64,000 nucleotides of DNA from VRUE01 sp963770315 (GTDB taxonomy: Bacteria; Actinomycetota; Thermoleophilia; Solirubrobacterales; 70-9). A program made the translations under genes and the position numbers. Under the pieces are notes generated by a model, which saw only the letters and a list, made by a program, of their open reading frames with translations, was not told where the DNA came from and did not search any database. Shown here piece by piece: positions 17,113-24,904 of this stretch (the stretch's first letter is position 1; each line of letters opens with the position of its first letter). The stretch lies in assembly GCA_963770315.1 (NCBI GenBank), contig CAVYPC010000002.1, positions 1,736,001 through 1,800,000 of the forward strand, written 5' to 3'.

Positions 17113-17841
17113 TCAAAGATCCCGGAAGACCGAGTCGACCTTCGTCCCGTCGGGATCGAGGACGGAAGCGACGTAAGCCGGGTGGGGTGAAGCCCGCTTG
17201 CCCGGAAGGCCGTCGTCGGGGTAGCCGGCCTTTGTCGCCGCAGAGTGGAAGTCCTCGACAGCCTGTCGGTCGGGAGCGGGGAAGGCGAGCTGGAGATTCT
17301 CGGTGACCGGCTTGTCGTCCGCGACCAGCGAGAAGGTGGCCCAGGCGCCGCGGAATTGGCGGCCGGCCTCCCACCGCCGGCCCTCGCGCAGTCCGGTAAA
17401 GCGCATGATCGTCGTGTAGAACGAGGCTGCCGTGTCGAGGTCATGGACTCGAATCCAGAGATGATCGATGTGGCCGCCGCGCCGCACGTCGAGATGGTGA
17501 ACCGCCTCGGCGCTGTTGCCGTCAGGATCGCGAAGGAAGGCTCCGTAGTAGCCGGGCGTGTATTGCGGGCGCTCGCCAGGTGCCCCGTCATCCTCGTAGC
17601 CACGCGCAATGCCGGAGCGCCAAAACTTGTCAACGTGATCACGCGACGGTGCCACGAAGGCCACGTGCAGGTGGCGCGTCGGCGGGTTCGCCGCATCTGC
17701 CGACGCAACCGCAAAGTCATCCCATTCGATCACGCCCTCTCCGGCTCGGCTCGGCTCAATTCCGAGCGCGCCGAGAGTCGTTCGGTAAAACCGCTCCGAG
17801 GCTTGGTGAGCGGCAGAGCGGATGGTGACTTGATCGAACAT
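17113..17841 (-). CDS. Two-domain VOC (glyoxalase/dioxygenase superfamily) protein
   Basis: 242 residues built of two VOC modules. Module 1 (1-120) has MFDQVTIRSA, RHLHVAFVAPSRDHVDKFW and YYGAFLRDPDGNSAEAVHH. Module 2 (125-240) has HIDHLWIRVHDLDTAASFYT and YVASVLDPDGTKVDSVF. The LRDPDGN and LDPDGT turns and strand-start histidines and acidic strand ends are the usual metal-ligand positions of glyoxalase I and ring-cleaving dioxygenases. Substrate unknown; related single-domain proteins are often bleomycin-type or glyoxalase-like. It starts 94 bp from tRNA-Pro on the same strand. Confidence 0.87.
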   Translation of the reverse strand: MFDQVTIRSAAHQASERFYRTTLGALGIEPSRAGEGVIEWDDFAVASADAANPPTRHLHVAFVAPSRDHVDKFWRSGIARGYEDDGAPGERPQYTPGYYGAFLRDPDGNSAEAVHHLDVRRGGHIDHLWIRVHDLDTAASFYTTIMRFTGLREGRRWEAGRQFRGAWATFSLVADDKPVTENLQLAFPAPDRQAVEDFHSAATKAGYPDDGLPGKRASPHPAYVASVLDPDGTKVDSVFRDL

Positions 17842-17934
17842 CGCCCGACCGTATCGCCGTCGTCCCCCGCACGGGCGACGAAAACCCCAGAGGGAGCCGT
17901 TACCTGACTTGAGACCTCATCTTGCAGTCGAACA

Positions 17935-18008
17935 TCGGGGCGCCCGGATTCGAACCGGGGACCTCGGCCACCCAAAGGCCGCGCGCTACCAGGCTGCGCC
18001 ACGCCCCG
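17935..18008 (-). tRNA. tRNA-Pro (anticodon TGG)
   Basis: A 74-base cloverleaf on the minus strand. The acceptor pairs CGGGGCG with CGCCCCG plus discriminator A. The D-arm carries GGCGCAGCCTGGTAGCG, the anticodon stem CGGCC/GGCCG encloses loop TTTGGGT (anticodon TGG), and the T-arm carries GGTTCGAATCC. CCA is not encoded. It lies between divergent protein genes, 53 bp from the start of the DUF1015 gene. Confidence 0.93.
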
Positions 18009-18061
18009 CTTCGGCCAGTGTAAAGCTGGGACGCGGCGAGAAACCGTTAGCTTTCGCGCCG

Positions 18062-19351
18062 ATGGCCGACGTGCGCCCGATCCATGCGACCCACTACGAC
18101 CTCGGGGTGGTCGGCTCCCTGCAGGAGGTCGCGGCACCGCCATACGACGTGATCGACGCCAGCATGCGGGCGGAGCTGCTGGAGCGCTCCCCCTACAACG
18201 CGGTCGCGATCGACCTGCCGAAACCGTACGGCGAGAGCGGACCGCAGCAGACGGAGGACGATCCCTACGAGCGGGCGGCGCGGACGATGGACGAGTGGCG
18301 GCAGGCCGGGGCGCTCGTCGCCGACCCCGAGCCGGCGATCTGGGCGATGACCCAGGAATACACCGGCCCCGACGGCGCTCCCCGCACCCGCAACGGGATC
18401 CTCGCCCGGGTCCGGGTCGAGGACTTCTCCGCCGGTCAGATCCTCCCCCACGAGCGCACCCTGCCGGGGCCGAAGAAGGACCGGCTCGACCTGACCCGAG
18501 CCACCCGACACAACCTCTCGCCGATCTTCTCGCTCAGCACCAAGGACGCCTGGCCGCTGGTGGCGCCGGCGATCGAAGGGGAGGATCCCTGGGGCGAAGC
18601 GACCGACGAAGGCGGCACCGTGACCCGCGTCTGGCGGGTCGGCGACCCGACGATCCAAGCCGAGGTCACCGAGCTGCTCGCCGACGCGCAGCTGCTGATC
18701 GCCGACGGCCACCACCGCTACGAGACGGCGATCGCCTACCGCGACGAGACCGGCGGCGAGGGCGATCACAACTTCACCCTGATGGCGCTGACCGGGCTCG
18801 ACGACCCCGGCCTCACGGTCTTCCCCACCCACCGCCTTCTCTCCGGCTTCCGCGAGGACCCTGCGCGCCAGCGCCGCCTCGGCGAGGGCCTGCGCGAGCT
18901 GTTCGAGGCGACCGAGGTACCGCTCACCGAGCTCGACCCGCTTGGCGCGGAGGGCGTCGGCGTCTTCGGCCTCTACGACTCCTTCCACCAGCGTTTCTTC
19001 CGCCTGCGGTTGAAAGAGGCGGCGATCGCCGCGCTGGATGAAGAGCTGGCCGGCAAGCCCGAGGCCTACCGTCGCCTCGACGCGGCGATCCTCGAGACCC
19101 TGGTCCTGAAGGGGATCGCCGGCCTCAGCGAGGACGACATCCTCGCCAAGCGCGGCGTCGGCTACTCGAAGAGCGTCGAGGACTCGCTCGCCCTGCTCGA
19201 GGACGGCACCTACGACGTCGCCTTCATCCTCCGCCCGATCCCGGTGGACCAGGTCCGCGCGATCTGCGAGAGCGACGAGAACATGCCGCCGAAGTCCACC
19301 TACTTCTTCCCCAAGGTGCTGACCGGGCTGGTCTTCAACCCCGTCGGCTGA
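18062..19351 (+). CDS. DUF1015 family protein
   Basis: 429 residues from the ATG at 18062 (MADVRPIHATHYD); the frame extends back through the tRNA gene but that part is not credible. Diagnostic DUF1015 features are AAPPYDVIDA near the start, the block NGILARVRVEDFSAGQILPH with ERTLPGPKKDR, and LLIADGHHRYETAIAYRDE in the middle. GLYDSFHQRFFRLRL and LKGIAGLSEDDI follow. The biochemical role of this widespread family is not established; HHRYET is reminiscent of an active site. It is followed after 28 bp by the cobalamin adenosyltransferase gene and begins a same-strand run to 23318. Confidence 0.9.
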   Translation: MADVRPIHATHYDLGVVGSLQEVAAPPYDVIDASMRAELLERSPYNAVAIDLPKPYGESGPQQTEDDPYERAARTMDEWRQAGALVADPEPAIWAMTQEYTGPDGAPRTRNGILARVRVEDFSAGQILPHERTLPGPKKDRLDLTRATRHNLSPIFSLSTKDAWPLVAPAIEGEDPWGEATDEGGTVTRVWRVGDPTIQAEVTELLADAQLLIADGHHRYETAIAYRDETGGEGDHNFTLMALTGLDDPGLTVFPTHRLLSGFREDPARQRRLGEGLRELFEATEVPLTELDPLGAEGVGVFGLYDSFHQRFFRLRLKEAAIAALDEELAGKPEAYRRLDAAILETLVLKGIAGLSEDDILAKRGVGYSKSVEDSLALLEDGTYDVAFILRPIPVDQVRAICESDENMPPKSTYFFPKVLTGLVFNPVG

Positions 19352-19379
19352 GACGCCTCCGGCGCCGTAGGATGGGCGC

Positions 19380-19946
19380 ATGGTGAAGATTTACACGAAG
19401 AAGGGGGACGACGGCACCACTTCGCTCTGGTACGGCGGCCGCGTTCCCAAGCATCACGGCCGCACCGAGGCCTACGGCGCGCTCGACGAAGCCTGCTCCC
19501 AGCTCGGTGTCGCCCGCGCTCTCTGCGGCCTCGACCAGGCCGAGCTGGCCGCGGACCTGCTCCGCCTCCAGGACGACATCTTCGTCGCCGGCGCCGAGCT
19601 GGCGACCGCACCGGAGGCGAGCGAGCGGCTCGAGGACGGAGTCAGCCGCACCACCGACGCCATGGTCGCGGAGCTGGAGGAGGCGATCGACCGCTATATG
19701 GACCGGGTCGAGCTGCCGCCGCAGTTCGTGATCCCAGGCGGCAACCAGCTCTCCGCCCAGCTCGACGTCGCCCGCACGACGATCCGCCGCGCCGAGCGCC
19801 GCATCAGCGAGCTGAACGCAGCCGGCGAGCTTGCCGGCGAGACCGTAATCCACTTCGTCAACCGCGCCTCCGACCTCGCCTACGCGATGGCCCGCTTCGC
19901 CGACGTCGACGACCCGGCCCTGTTCGAGGGCCGGCGCAAGGCCTAG
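19380..19946 (+). CDS. PduO-type ATP:cob(I)alamin adenosyltransferase
   Basis: 188 residues. The enzyme transfers the adenosyl group of ATP to cob(I)alamin, making coenzyme B12. The PduO signature is present: KIYTKKGDDGTTSLWYGGR at the N-terminus binds ATP, RTEAYGALDEACSQLGVAR follows, and PGGNQLSAQLDVARTTIRRAER and FVNRASDLAYAMAR lie near the C-terminus. Length is standard for the family. The start ATG at 19380 is 28 bp after DUF1015, and four bases separate the stop from the OsmC gene, so the three are probably co-transcribed. No other cobalamin gene is in the window. Confidence 0.93.
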   Translation: MVKIYTKKGDDGTTSLWYGGRVPKHHGRTEAYGALDEACSQLGVARALCGLDQAELAADLLRLQDDIFVAGAELATAPEASERLEDGVSRTTDAMVAELEEAIDRYMDRVELPPQFVIPGGNQLSAQLDVARTTIRRAERRISELNAAGELAGETVIHFVNRASDLAYAMARFADVDDPALFEGRRKA

Positions 19947-19950
19947 CGCT

Positions 19951-20361
19951 GTGCGAGTCGTCGCCCGGCGCCGCGAGGGTTACGTCCACGACGTCGAGAT
20001 CGAGGGTGGCCACACGCTGGTAGTCGACGAGCCGGCCAGCGTCGAGGGCGGGACAGACGCCGGCCCCTCCCCCACCCGCCTCGTCGCCGCCGGCCTCGCC
20101 GGCTGCACCGCGGTAACGATGGAGATGTACGCGGCACGCCAGGGGTGGGACATCGGCGATGTCGAGGTCGACGTCGACGTCGCCTACGAGGGATTCGCCC
20201 CGCGCTCCTTCGCGGTGACCCTTCGCCTCCCGGCCGATCTGAGCGAGGCGCAGAAGAAGCGACTGACCGCCATCGCCCGCAAGTGCCCTGTCCACAAGAT
20301 CCTGGCCGGCGAGACGCCGGTGACCGTCTCCGACCGTATAGAGGAGCTGCCCCGTGCATGA
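19951..20361 (+). CDS. OsmC/Ohr family peroxiredoxin-like protein
   Basis: 136 residues from a GTG. OsmC proteins reduce organic hydroperoxides with two conserved cysteines. Here they appear in LAGCTAVTMEMYAARQG (about 53) and ARKCPVHKILAG (about 115), the correct spacing for the family. The N-terminal beta strands (RRREGYVHDVEIEGGHTLVV) and the DAGPSPTRLVAAGL helix start are also typical. The C-terminus overlaps the start of the GMC oxidoreductase gene by eight bases. The cytoplasmic protein probably takes part in oxidative-stress defence, in line with MsrA and the peroxiredoxin nearby. Confidence 0.92.
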   Translation: MRVVARRREGYVHDVEIEGGHTLVVDEPASVEGGTDAGPSPTRLVAAGLAGCTAVTMEMYAARQGWDIGDVEVDVDVAYEGFAPRSFAVTLRLPADLSEAQKKRLTAIARKCPVHKILAGETPVTVSDRIEELPRA

Positions 20362-21967
20362 CTACGTGATCGTCGGCGCCGGCTCCGCCGGCTGCGTCCT
20401 CGCCGGCCGCCTCAGCGAGGACCCCAGCGTCAGCGTGCTGCTGATCGAGGCCGGCGGCAGCGACCGCCACCCCAACGTCAAGATCCCGGCGGCCTTCGCC
20501 AAGCAGTTCAAAAGCAAGCGCGACTGGGACCTCGGCACCGAGCCCGAGCCGCACTGCAACGGCCGCTCGATCTACATGCCGCGCGGAAAAGGCCTGGGTG
20601 GCTCCAGCTCGATGAACGCGATGCTCTACGTCCGCGGCCACCCACTCGACTACGAGAAGTGGGCCGCCGGTGGCGCCACCGGCTGGGACTGGGAGGGGAT
20701 CAGGCCCTATTTCCTGCGAGCCGAGGACAACTCCCGCGGGAAGTCCGAGCACCACGCAATCGACGGCCCGCTGCGGGTCGAGGACGAGCGCTCGCCGCGC
20801 CATCTCACCAGGCAGTTCCTCGACTCCTGCGCGGAGACGGGCATTCCCCGCATCGCCGACTACAACGGCCACGAGCAGGACGGCGCCGCGCTCGTCCAGG
20901 TGACCCAGCGCAGCGGCCGGCGCTGGAGCACCGCCGACGCCTATCTGCGCCCATCGAGGGGGCGCGGGAACCTCACCGTCGTCTCCGGCGCCCACGTGCT
21001 CGGCGTCGAGGTCGGCAACGGCCACGCGACCGGAGTCCGCTACCGCCGCCGCGGTCGCGAACAGGTGGCCGCGGCCGCGCGCGAGGTGATCCTCTCCGCC
21101 GGCGCGCTCGCTTCGCCGCAGCTGCTGATGCTCTCCGGCATCGGCCCGGCCGAGCAGCTGAGGCGGCTCGGCGTTTCTGTGATCGCCGACCTGCCCGGCG
21201 TGGGAGAGAACCTCCAGGACCACCCCTACCAGACCTCGGTTTGGGACGTTCAGGGCGGCGGCTCCCTTGCCGACGCCGAGAGTCCCAAGGCGGTGCTCGA
21301 GTACCTGCTGCGGCGCAGCGGTCCGCTGTCCTCCTCGGTTGCCGAGGCGTTTGCCTTCGTGCGCAGCCGGCCCGGCCTCGCCCAGCCCGACCTGCAGTTC
21401 CACTTCGCCCCGGCCTACTTCGTCGACAACGGCTTTCAGGAATACGACGGACACGCGATCACGATGGGCCCGGCGCTGGTCGCCCCCCGCAGCCGCGGCT
21501 GGGTGCGGCTTCGCTCTGCCGACCCCTCAGACAAGCCGCGCATCCTCACCAACTCACTGGCCGAGCCCGAGGACGTCGCCGCCCTGGTTGCCGGAGCACG
21601 CCTCGCACGGGAGATCGCGGCCGCCGAGCCGTTCGCCTCGGTGCTCGGCCGGGAGCTGCTCCCAGGGACGGACGTCGGCAGCGACGAGGACCTCGCCGAC
21701 GACCTGCGCAACCGCGTCGAGCTCCTGTACCACCCGGTCGGCACCTGCCGGATGGGCTCCGACGATGGGGCAGTAGTCGATCCGGAGCTGCGTGTTCGGG
21801 GCATCGACGGGTTGCGAGTCGTAGATGCATCGGTCTTCCCGATCATCCCCAGCGGCAACACCAACGCGCCGACGATCGCCGTCGCCGAGCGGGCAGCCGA
21901 CCTGATCGCCGGCAAGCCGCCGCTCCGTGAAGACGCAAGCCCCACCGGTTCCGCGGCAAGCGGGTAG
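20354..21967 (+). CDS. GMC-family FAD oxidoreductase (choline dehydrogenase-like)
   Basis: 537 residues from a GTG at 20354. The FAD-binding Rossmann start (YVIVGAGSAGCVLAGRLSED) is at the very N-terminus. PRGKGLGGSSSMNAMLYVRG is the GMC signature 1, and GALASPQLLMLSGIGP is signature 2. The C-terminal substrate domain ends with LYHPVGTCRMGSD, GLRVVDASVFP and SGNTNAPTIAVAERAAD. The HPVGTCRMG histidine and the later asparagine in GNTNAP are the catalytic pair of alcohol-oxidising GMC enzymes. Substrate is probably an alcohol; the choline versus other alcohol choice cannot be made. It overlaps osmC and is followed after three bases by the SDR gene. Confidence 0.92.
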   Translation: MHDYVIVGAGSAGCVLAGRLSEDPSVSVLLIEAGGSDRHPNVKIPAAFAKQFKSKRDWDLGTEPEPHCNGRSIYMPRGKGLGGSSSMNAMLYVRGHPLDYEKWAAGGATGWDWEGIRPYFLRAEDNSRGKSEHHAIDGPLRVEDERSPRHLTRQFLDSCAETGIPRIADYNGHEQDGAALVQVTQRSGRRWSTADAYLRPSRGRGNLTVVSGAHVLGVEVGNGHATGVRYRRRGREQVAAAAREVILSAGALASPQLLMLSGIGPAEQLRRLGVSVIADLPGVGENLQDHPYQTSVWDVQGGGSLADAESPKAVLEYLLRRSGPLSSSVAEAFAFVRSRPGLAQPDLQFHFAPAYFVDNGFQEYDGHAITMGPALVAPRSRGWVRLRSADPSDKPRILTNSLAEPEDVAALVAGARLAREIAAAEPFASVLGRELLPGTDVGSDEDLADDLRNRVELLYHPVGTCRMGSDDGAVVDPELRVRGIDGLRVVDASVFPIIPSGNTNAPTIAVAERAADLIAGKPPLREDASPTGSAASG

Positions 21968-21970
21968 CCG

Positions 21971-22783
21971 GTGGACCTCGGGCTGAAAGGGCGGGCCTGC
22001 GTCGTCACCGGCGCCAGCCGGGGGATCGGTCGCGAGACCGCGCGGCTGCTCTGCGCCGAGGGCGCGGACGTGCTGCTGGTCGGTCGCCACGAGGAGCGGC
22101 TCGCCGCGGCCACGGAGGAGGCCGCGAGCGCCGGGGGGGATGCCGGCGGCCGATCCGAATCCCTCTCCCTGGACGTAACCGACGAGGACGCCGGCTCGCG
22201 AATGCTGGCCGCGGCGCGCGAGAGCTTCGGCGGCCTCGACGTGCTCGTCAACAACGCCGGCGCCGCCCAGTGGCGCGACCTCGACGACGTCCCCGACGAG
22301 GACTGGCGCGCCCAGTACGAGCTCAACGTGATGGCGCCGCTGCGGGCGATGCGCGCCGCCGCGCCGCCGATGGCCGAGCGCGGCTGGGGCCGCATCGTCA
22401 ACGTCTGCTCGACCGCGGGCAAGCGGCCCTCGGCGGCGATGCCGGAGTACTCGGTGGCGAAGGCGGCCGAGCTCTCGCTGTCGCGGCTCTTCGCCGACCG
22501 CTACGCCAGAAGCGGCGTGCTCGTCAACGCGATCTGCCCGGGGCCGGTCGAAGGCGAGATGTGGATGGAGCCGGGCGGGCTGCTCGACCAGTCGCAAGAG
22601 ATGTCCGGGGCCGCGAGTCGCAAGGAGGCGCTTGCCGCGGCCGGCTCGAAGCGGCCGATCGGGCGCCTCGCCGAGGTCGGCGAGATCGCCGCCGCGATCG
22701 TCTTCCTCTGCTCCGAGCGCGCCTCCTACGTCAGCGGCGCCGCCTGGTCGGTCGACGGCGGAACCGTGCAGGTCATCATTTGA
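21971..22783 (+). CDS. Short-chain dehydrogenase/reductase
   Basis: 270 residues from a GTG. A classical SDR: cofactor motif VTGASRGIGRETARLL, LDVLVNNAGAAQWRDL, catalytic Ser in VNVCSTAGKRPS and catalytic YSVAK (Tyr/Lys). INAICPGPVEGEMW and SYVSGAAWSVDGGTVQV complete the fold. GRHEERL after strand 2 suggests NADP(H) preference. Directly downstream of the GMC oxidoreductase (three bases), it may act on the aldehyde or ketone produced there. The usual family name would be 3-oxoacyl-ACP reductase-like; real substrate unknown. Confidence 0.92.
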   Translation: MDLGLKGRACVVTGASRGIGRETARLLCAEGADVLLVGRHEERLAAATEEAASAGGDAGGRSESLSLDVTDEDAGSRMLAAARESFGGLDVLVNNAGAAQWRDLDDVPDEDWRAQYELNVMAPLRAMRAAAPPMAERGWGRIVNVCSTAGKRPSAAMPEYSVAKAAELSLSRLFADRYARSGVLVNAICPGPVEGEMWMEPGGLLDQSQEMSGAASRKEALAAAGSKRPIGRLAEVGEIAAAIVFLCSERASYVSGAAWSVDGGTVQVII

Positions 22784-22788
22784 GGCTC

Positions 22789-22826
22789 TGGCGACTTATC
22801 GACCTTTTACGGGGGGTAAGTCGCCA
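22789..22826 (+). promoter_or_regulatory. Inverted repeat framing the ribosome-binding site of the NUDIX gene
   Basis: TGGCGACTTA (22789-22798) and TAAGTCGCCA (22817-22826) are perfect 10-bp complements. The right arm ends one base before the ATG at 22827, and the 18-base loop contains the GGGGGG that would be the ribosome-binding site. The stem would occlude the start region in mRNA, or the palindrome could be an operator. Confidence 0.6.
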
Positions 22827-23318
22827 ATGACCGACGCCGCGGTGCTGCTGCCGCTCTACGGCTGGCCCGACGAGCCCGGCCTGGTCTTCACTGAGCGGCG
22901 CGCGGACCTGCGCCGTCACGCGGGCGAGATTTCGTTTCCCGGCGGTCGCAAGGACGAAGGCGACGCCAACCTGGCCGCAACGGCGCTGCGCGAGGCACAG
23001 GAGGAGATCGGGCTCGACCCCTCGCGGGTGGAGCTCGGCGAGGAGCTGCCGACCACCGGCACCTTCGTCACCGGCTACCGCATCCACCCCTTCGTCGGCC
23101 GCATCCCCCACCCCGGCGAGCTGGGACTGGTGCCCAACCCGACCGAGGTCGAGACCGTCCTCACCTTCTCCCTCGACGTCCTCCGCGAGGGCTACGAGAT
23201 GCGCCGCCTGATCCGCCGCGGCGTCCCCATCCACACCCCCACCTACGAGGTGGAGGGACATCTGATCTGGGGAGCGACCGCGCGGATCTTGGGAGACTTC
23301 CTAGAAGGGCTCGACTAG
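22827..23318 (+). CDS. NUDIX hydrolase, CoA pyrophosphatase type (NudL-like)
   Basis: 163 residues from the ATG at 22827 (MTDAAVLLPLYG); the frame is open further upstream but only as a shadow of the SDR gene. The NUDIX box is intact: GRKDEGDANLAATALREAQE with EIGLDP (GX5EX7REUXEEXGU). The preceding LRRHAGEISFPGG is the hallmark of the NudL/CoA-hydrolase group, which cleaves CoA to 3',5'-ADP and phosphopantetheine. The position just after the SDR gene and before the converging peroxiredoxin gene (two-base gap) suggests it ends the operon begun at 18062. A 10-bp inverted repeat precedes the start. Confidence 0.9.
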   Translation: MTDAAVLLPLYGWPDEPGLVFTERRADLRRHAGEISFPGGRKDEGDANLAATALREAQEEIGLDPSRVELGEELPTTGTFVTGYRIHPFVGRIPHPGELGLVPNPTEVETVLTFSLDVLREGYEMRRLIRRGVPIHTPTYEVEGHLIWGATARILGDFLEGLD

Positions 23319-23320
23319 GA

Positions 23321-23983
23321 CTACTTCCCTGGCTGGGGGACGATGCGGATGTATGGGCGCGGCTCCTCCCAGCCATCCGGGTAGGTCTCCTTCGCTTCGT
23401 CGTTGGAGACCGAGCCGGCGATGATCACGTCATCGCCCTGCTGCCACTGGGCCGGGGTCGCGACTTTGTGCTTGGCGGTGAGCTGCAGCGAGTCGATCAC
23501 GCGCAGGACCTCGTCGAAGTTGCGCCCCGTCGTCATCGGGTAGACGAGGATCAGTTTGATCTTCTTGTCGGGACCGATGACGAAGACGTTGCGGACGGTC
23601 TGGTTGTCTGCGGGGGTGCGATCCTCGGCGCTGCCCGAGACGTCCCCCGGCAGCATCCCGTAGAGCCTGGCGACGTTGAAGTCGGTGTCGCTGATGATCG
23701 GGTAGTTCGGCGCGGTTCCCTGGGTCTCCGCGATGTCGTTCGCCCACTCCTCGTGCCTGTCCAGCGGGTCGATCGAGAGCCCGATGATCTTCACGCCTCG
23801 CTTCGCGAACTCGGGCTCGATGCTCGCCATGTAGCCGAGCTCCGTCGTGCAGACCGGGGTGAAGTCCTTCGGGTGCGAGAAGAGCACCGCCCACGAATCG
23901 CCGATCCAGTCGTGGAACTTGATCCGACCCTCGGTCGTGTCGGCCTCGAAATCGGGTGCTACGTCGCCAAGCTGCAGCGTCAT
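23321..23983 (-). CDS. 1-Cys peroxiredoxin (Prx6 family)
   Basis: 220 residues. It reduces hydrogen peroxide and organic peroxides. The peroxidatic motif is HPKDFTPVCTTELG (PxxxTxxC) with Cys45, and the arginine of NQTVRNVFVIGPDKKI completes the active site. The long C-terminal domain (TPAQWQQGDDVIIAG, then YPDGWEEPRPYIRIVPQPG) is typical of the Prx6 subgroup, which lacks a resolving cysteine. Upstream of the ATG at 23983 lies GAGAGGAGC, a strong ribosome-binding site, and an AT-rich stretch 24010-24050 likely to be its promoter. It converges on the NUDIX gene with no room for a separate terminator. Confidence 0.94.
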   Translation of the reverse strand: MTLQLGDVAPDFEADTTEGRIKFHDWIGDSWAVLFSHPKDFTPVCTTELGYMASIEPEFAKRGVKIIGLSIDPLDRHEEWANDIAETQGTAPNYPIISDTDFNVARLYGMLPGDVSGSAEDRTPADNQTVRNVFVIGPDKKIKLILVYPMTTGRNFDEVLRVIDSLQLTAKHKVATPAQWQQGDDVIIAGSVSNDEAKETYPDGWEEPRPYIRIVPQPGK

Positions 23984-24046
23984 CGGACCAGCTCCTCTCG
24001 GATACGTGCTGTCGGCATATTCACCTTAAATCCAATCCGAGTTTAG

Positions 24047-24553
24047 CTATATCGATTCGCTGGTTTCGTCAACCAAACCCGTTGCCGCGCCCGCCATGAT
24101 CTCAGCCCAATCGTGGGGGTCTCTCGGGTCGACGAACACGCATGAGATACCCACACGCCAAGTGTCTCCGGCGGCCTCGAGCACCTCGCTCCCGTGCTCC
24201 AGGAGGATCGGATTGACGGTTCCCTTCATCTCGTAGACAAAGCCGCGCACCGGCGTTTCGATCAACCGTTCCATGAGTCGCTCGAGACGCGATCCGTGGA
24301 GCGCGGAAAGCTCCTCCGGCGGACCCTTCGCCGATGCAAACGGCCAGAGCACGATCGTCACGTCGCCAACCAGGTCGAGAACGGTGTGGGGCTGAAGCGG
24401 GTCGGCGAGAGCCGGCTCGATCCCCGCCTCCCTTATCGGCGCCAGGCCATCCTCGGTCCGGCTGGTGCCACGCACCTCCCACCCCTCGGCGAGCAGCCGC
24501 TTGCCGACCAGTCGTCCCCGGCAGCCGCAGCCGACGATCAGCGCTCGCGCCAT
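24047..24553 (-). CDS. Short NAD(P)-binding Rossmann protein
   Basis: 168 residues. It begins with a dinucleotide-binding motif (ARALIVGCGCRGRLVGKRLL; GxGxxG) and continues WEVRGTSRTEDGL and VTIVLWPFAS, resembling the N-terminal half of extended SDR/epimerase-like proteins. The YxxxK catalytic pair is absent, and the protein is about half the length of a full epimerase. It may bind nucleotide without catalysis, or act on a small substrate. The seven-base gap to the upstream small membrane protein gene suggests an operon of two. Confidence 0.82.
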   Translation of the reverse strand: MARALIVGCGCRGRLVGKRLLAEGWEVRGTSRTEDGLAPIREAGIEPALADPLQPHTVLDLVGDVTIVLWPFASAKGPPEELSALHGSRLERLMERLIETPVRGFVYEMKGTVNPILLEHGSEVLEAAGDTWRVGISCVFVDPRDPHDWAEIMAGAATGLVDETSESI

Positions 24554-24560
24554 GCCCGGC

Positions 24561-24857
24561 TCACTCCGTACCGCCGAATGGGTCGCCCCGCCTCAACCGT
24601 TCCAGCTCCTCCTCTTCGACCTCGACGCGGAGCTTACCCTCGTCGATCTCGCCGACGCCGCGGCGGCGGCGCATCTCATTCTGCGCCTCCAGCATCTGCC
24701 GCACGTCGTCGATCTCATTCTGCGCCTCGACTTCGGGGCTGCGCGTCGGCTTCCAGTCGACCAGATCGGCCGTGCTGCCCTGGTAGAAATGGCCGATCAG
24801 CATCAACACTCCGATGATGACCGCGAGCATGCCGAAGGTGAGCAGGACGAAACCCAT
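24561..24857 (-). CDS. Small single-pass membrane protein
   Basis: 98 residues: an N-terminal hydrophobic segment (GFVLLTFGMLAVIIGVLMLI) followed by a charged, probably helical coiled-coil tail (SPEVEAQNEIDDVRQMLEAQ and EVEEEELERLRRG). No recognised domain is present. It is the first gene of a two-gene minus-strand unit and is divergent from the thiolase gene, with only 47 bp between the starts, so promoters must overlap. Codon use is normal for the region. Confidence 0.8.
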   Translation of the reverse strand: MGFVLLTFGMLAVIIGVLMLIGHFYQGSTADLVDWKPTRSPEVEAQNEIDDVRQMLEAQNEMRRRRGVGEIDEGKLRVEVEEEELERLRRGDPFGGTE

Positions 24858-24904
24858 AGCGCCCAGGATACGCCGCGATCCCGCGTCGCCTTTAATTCCC
24901 GCCT

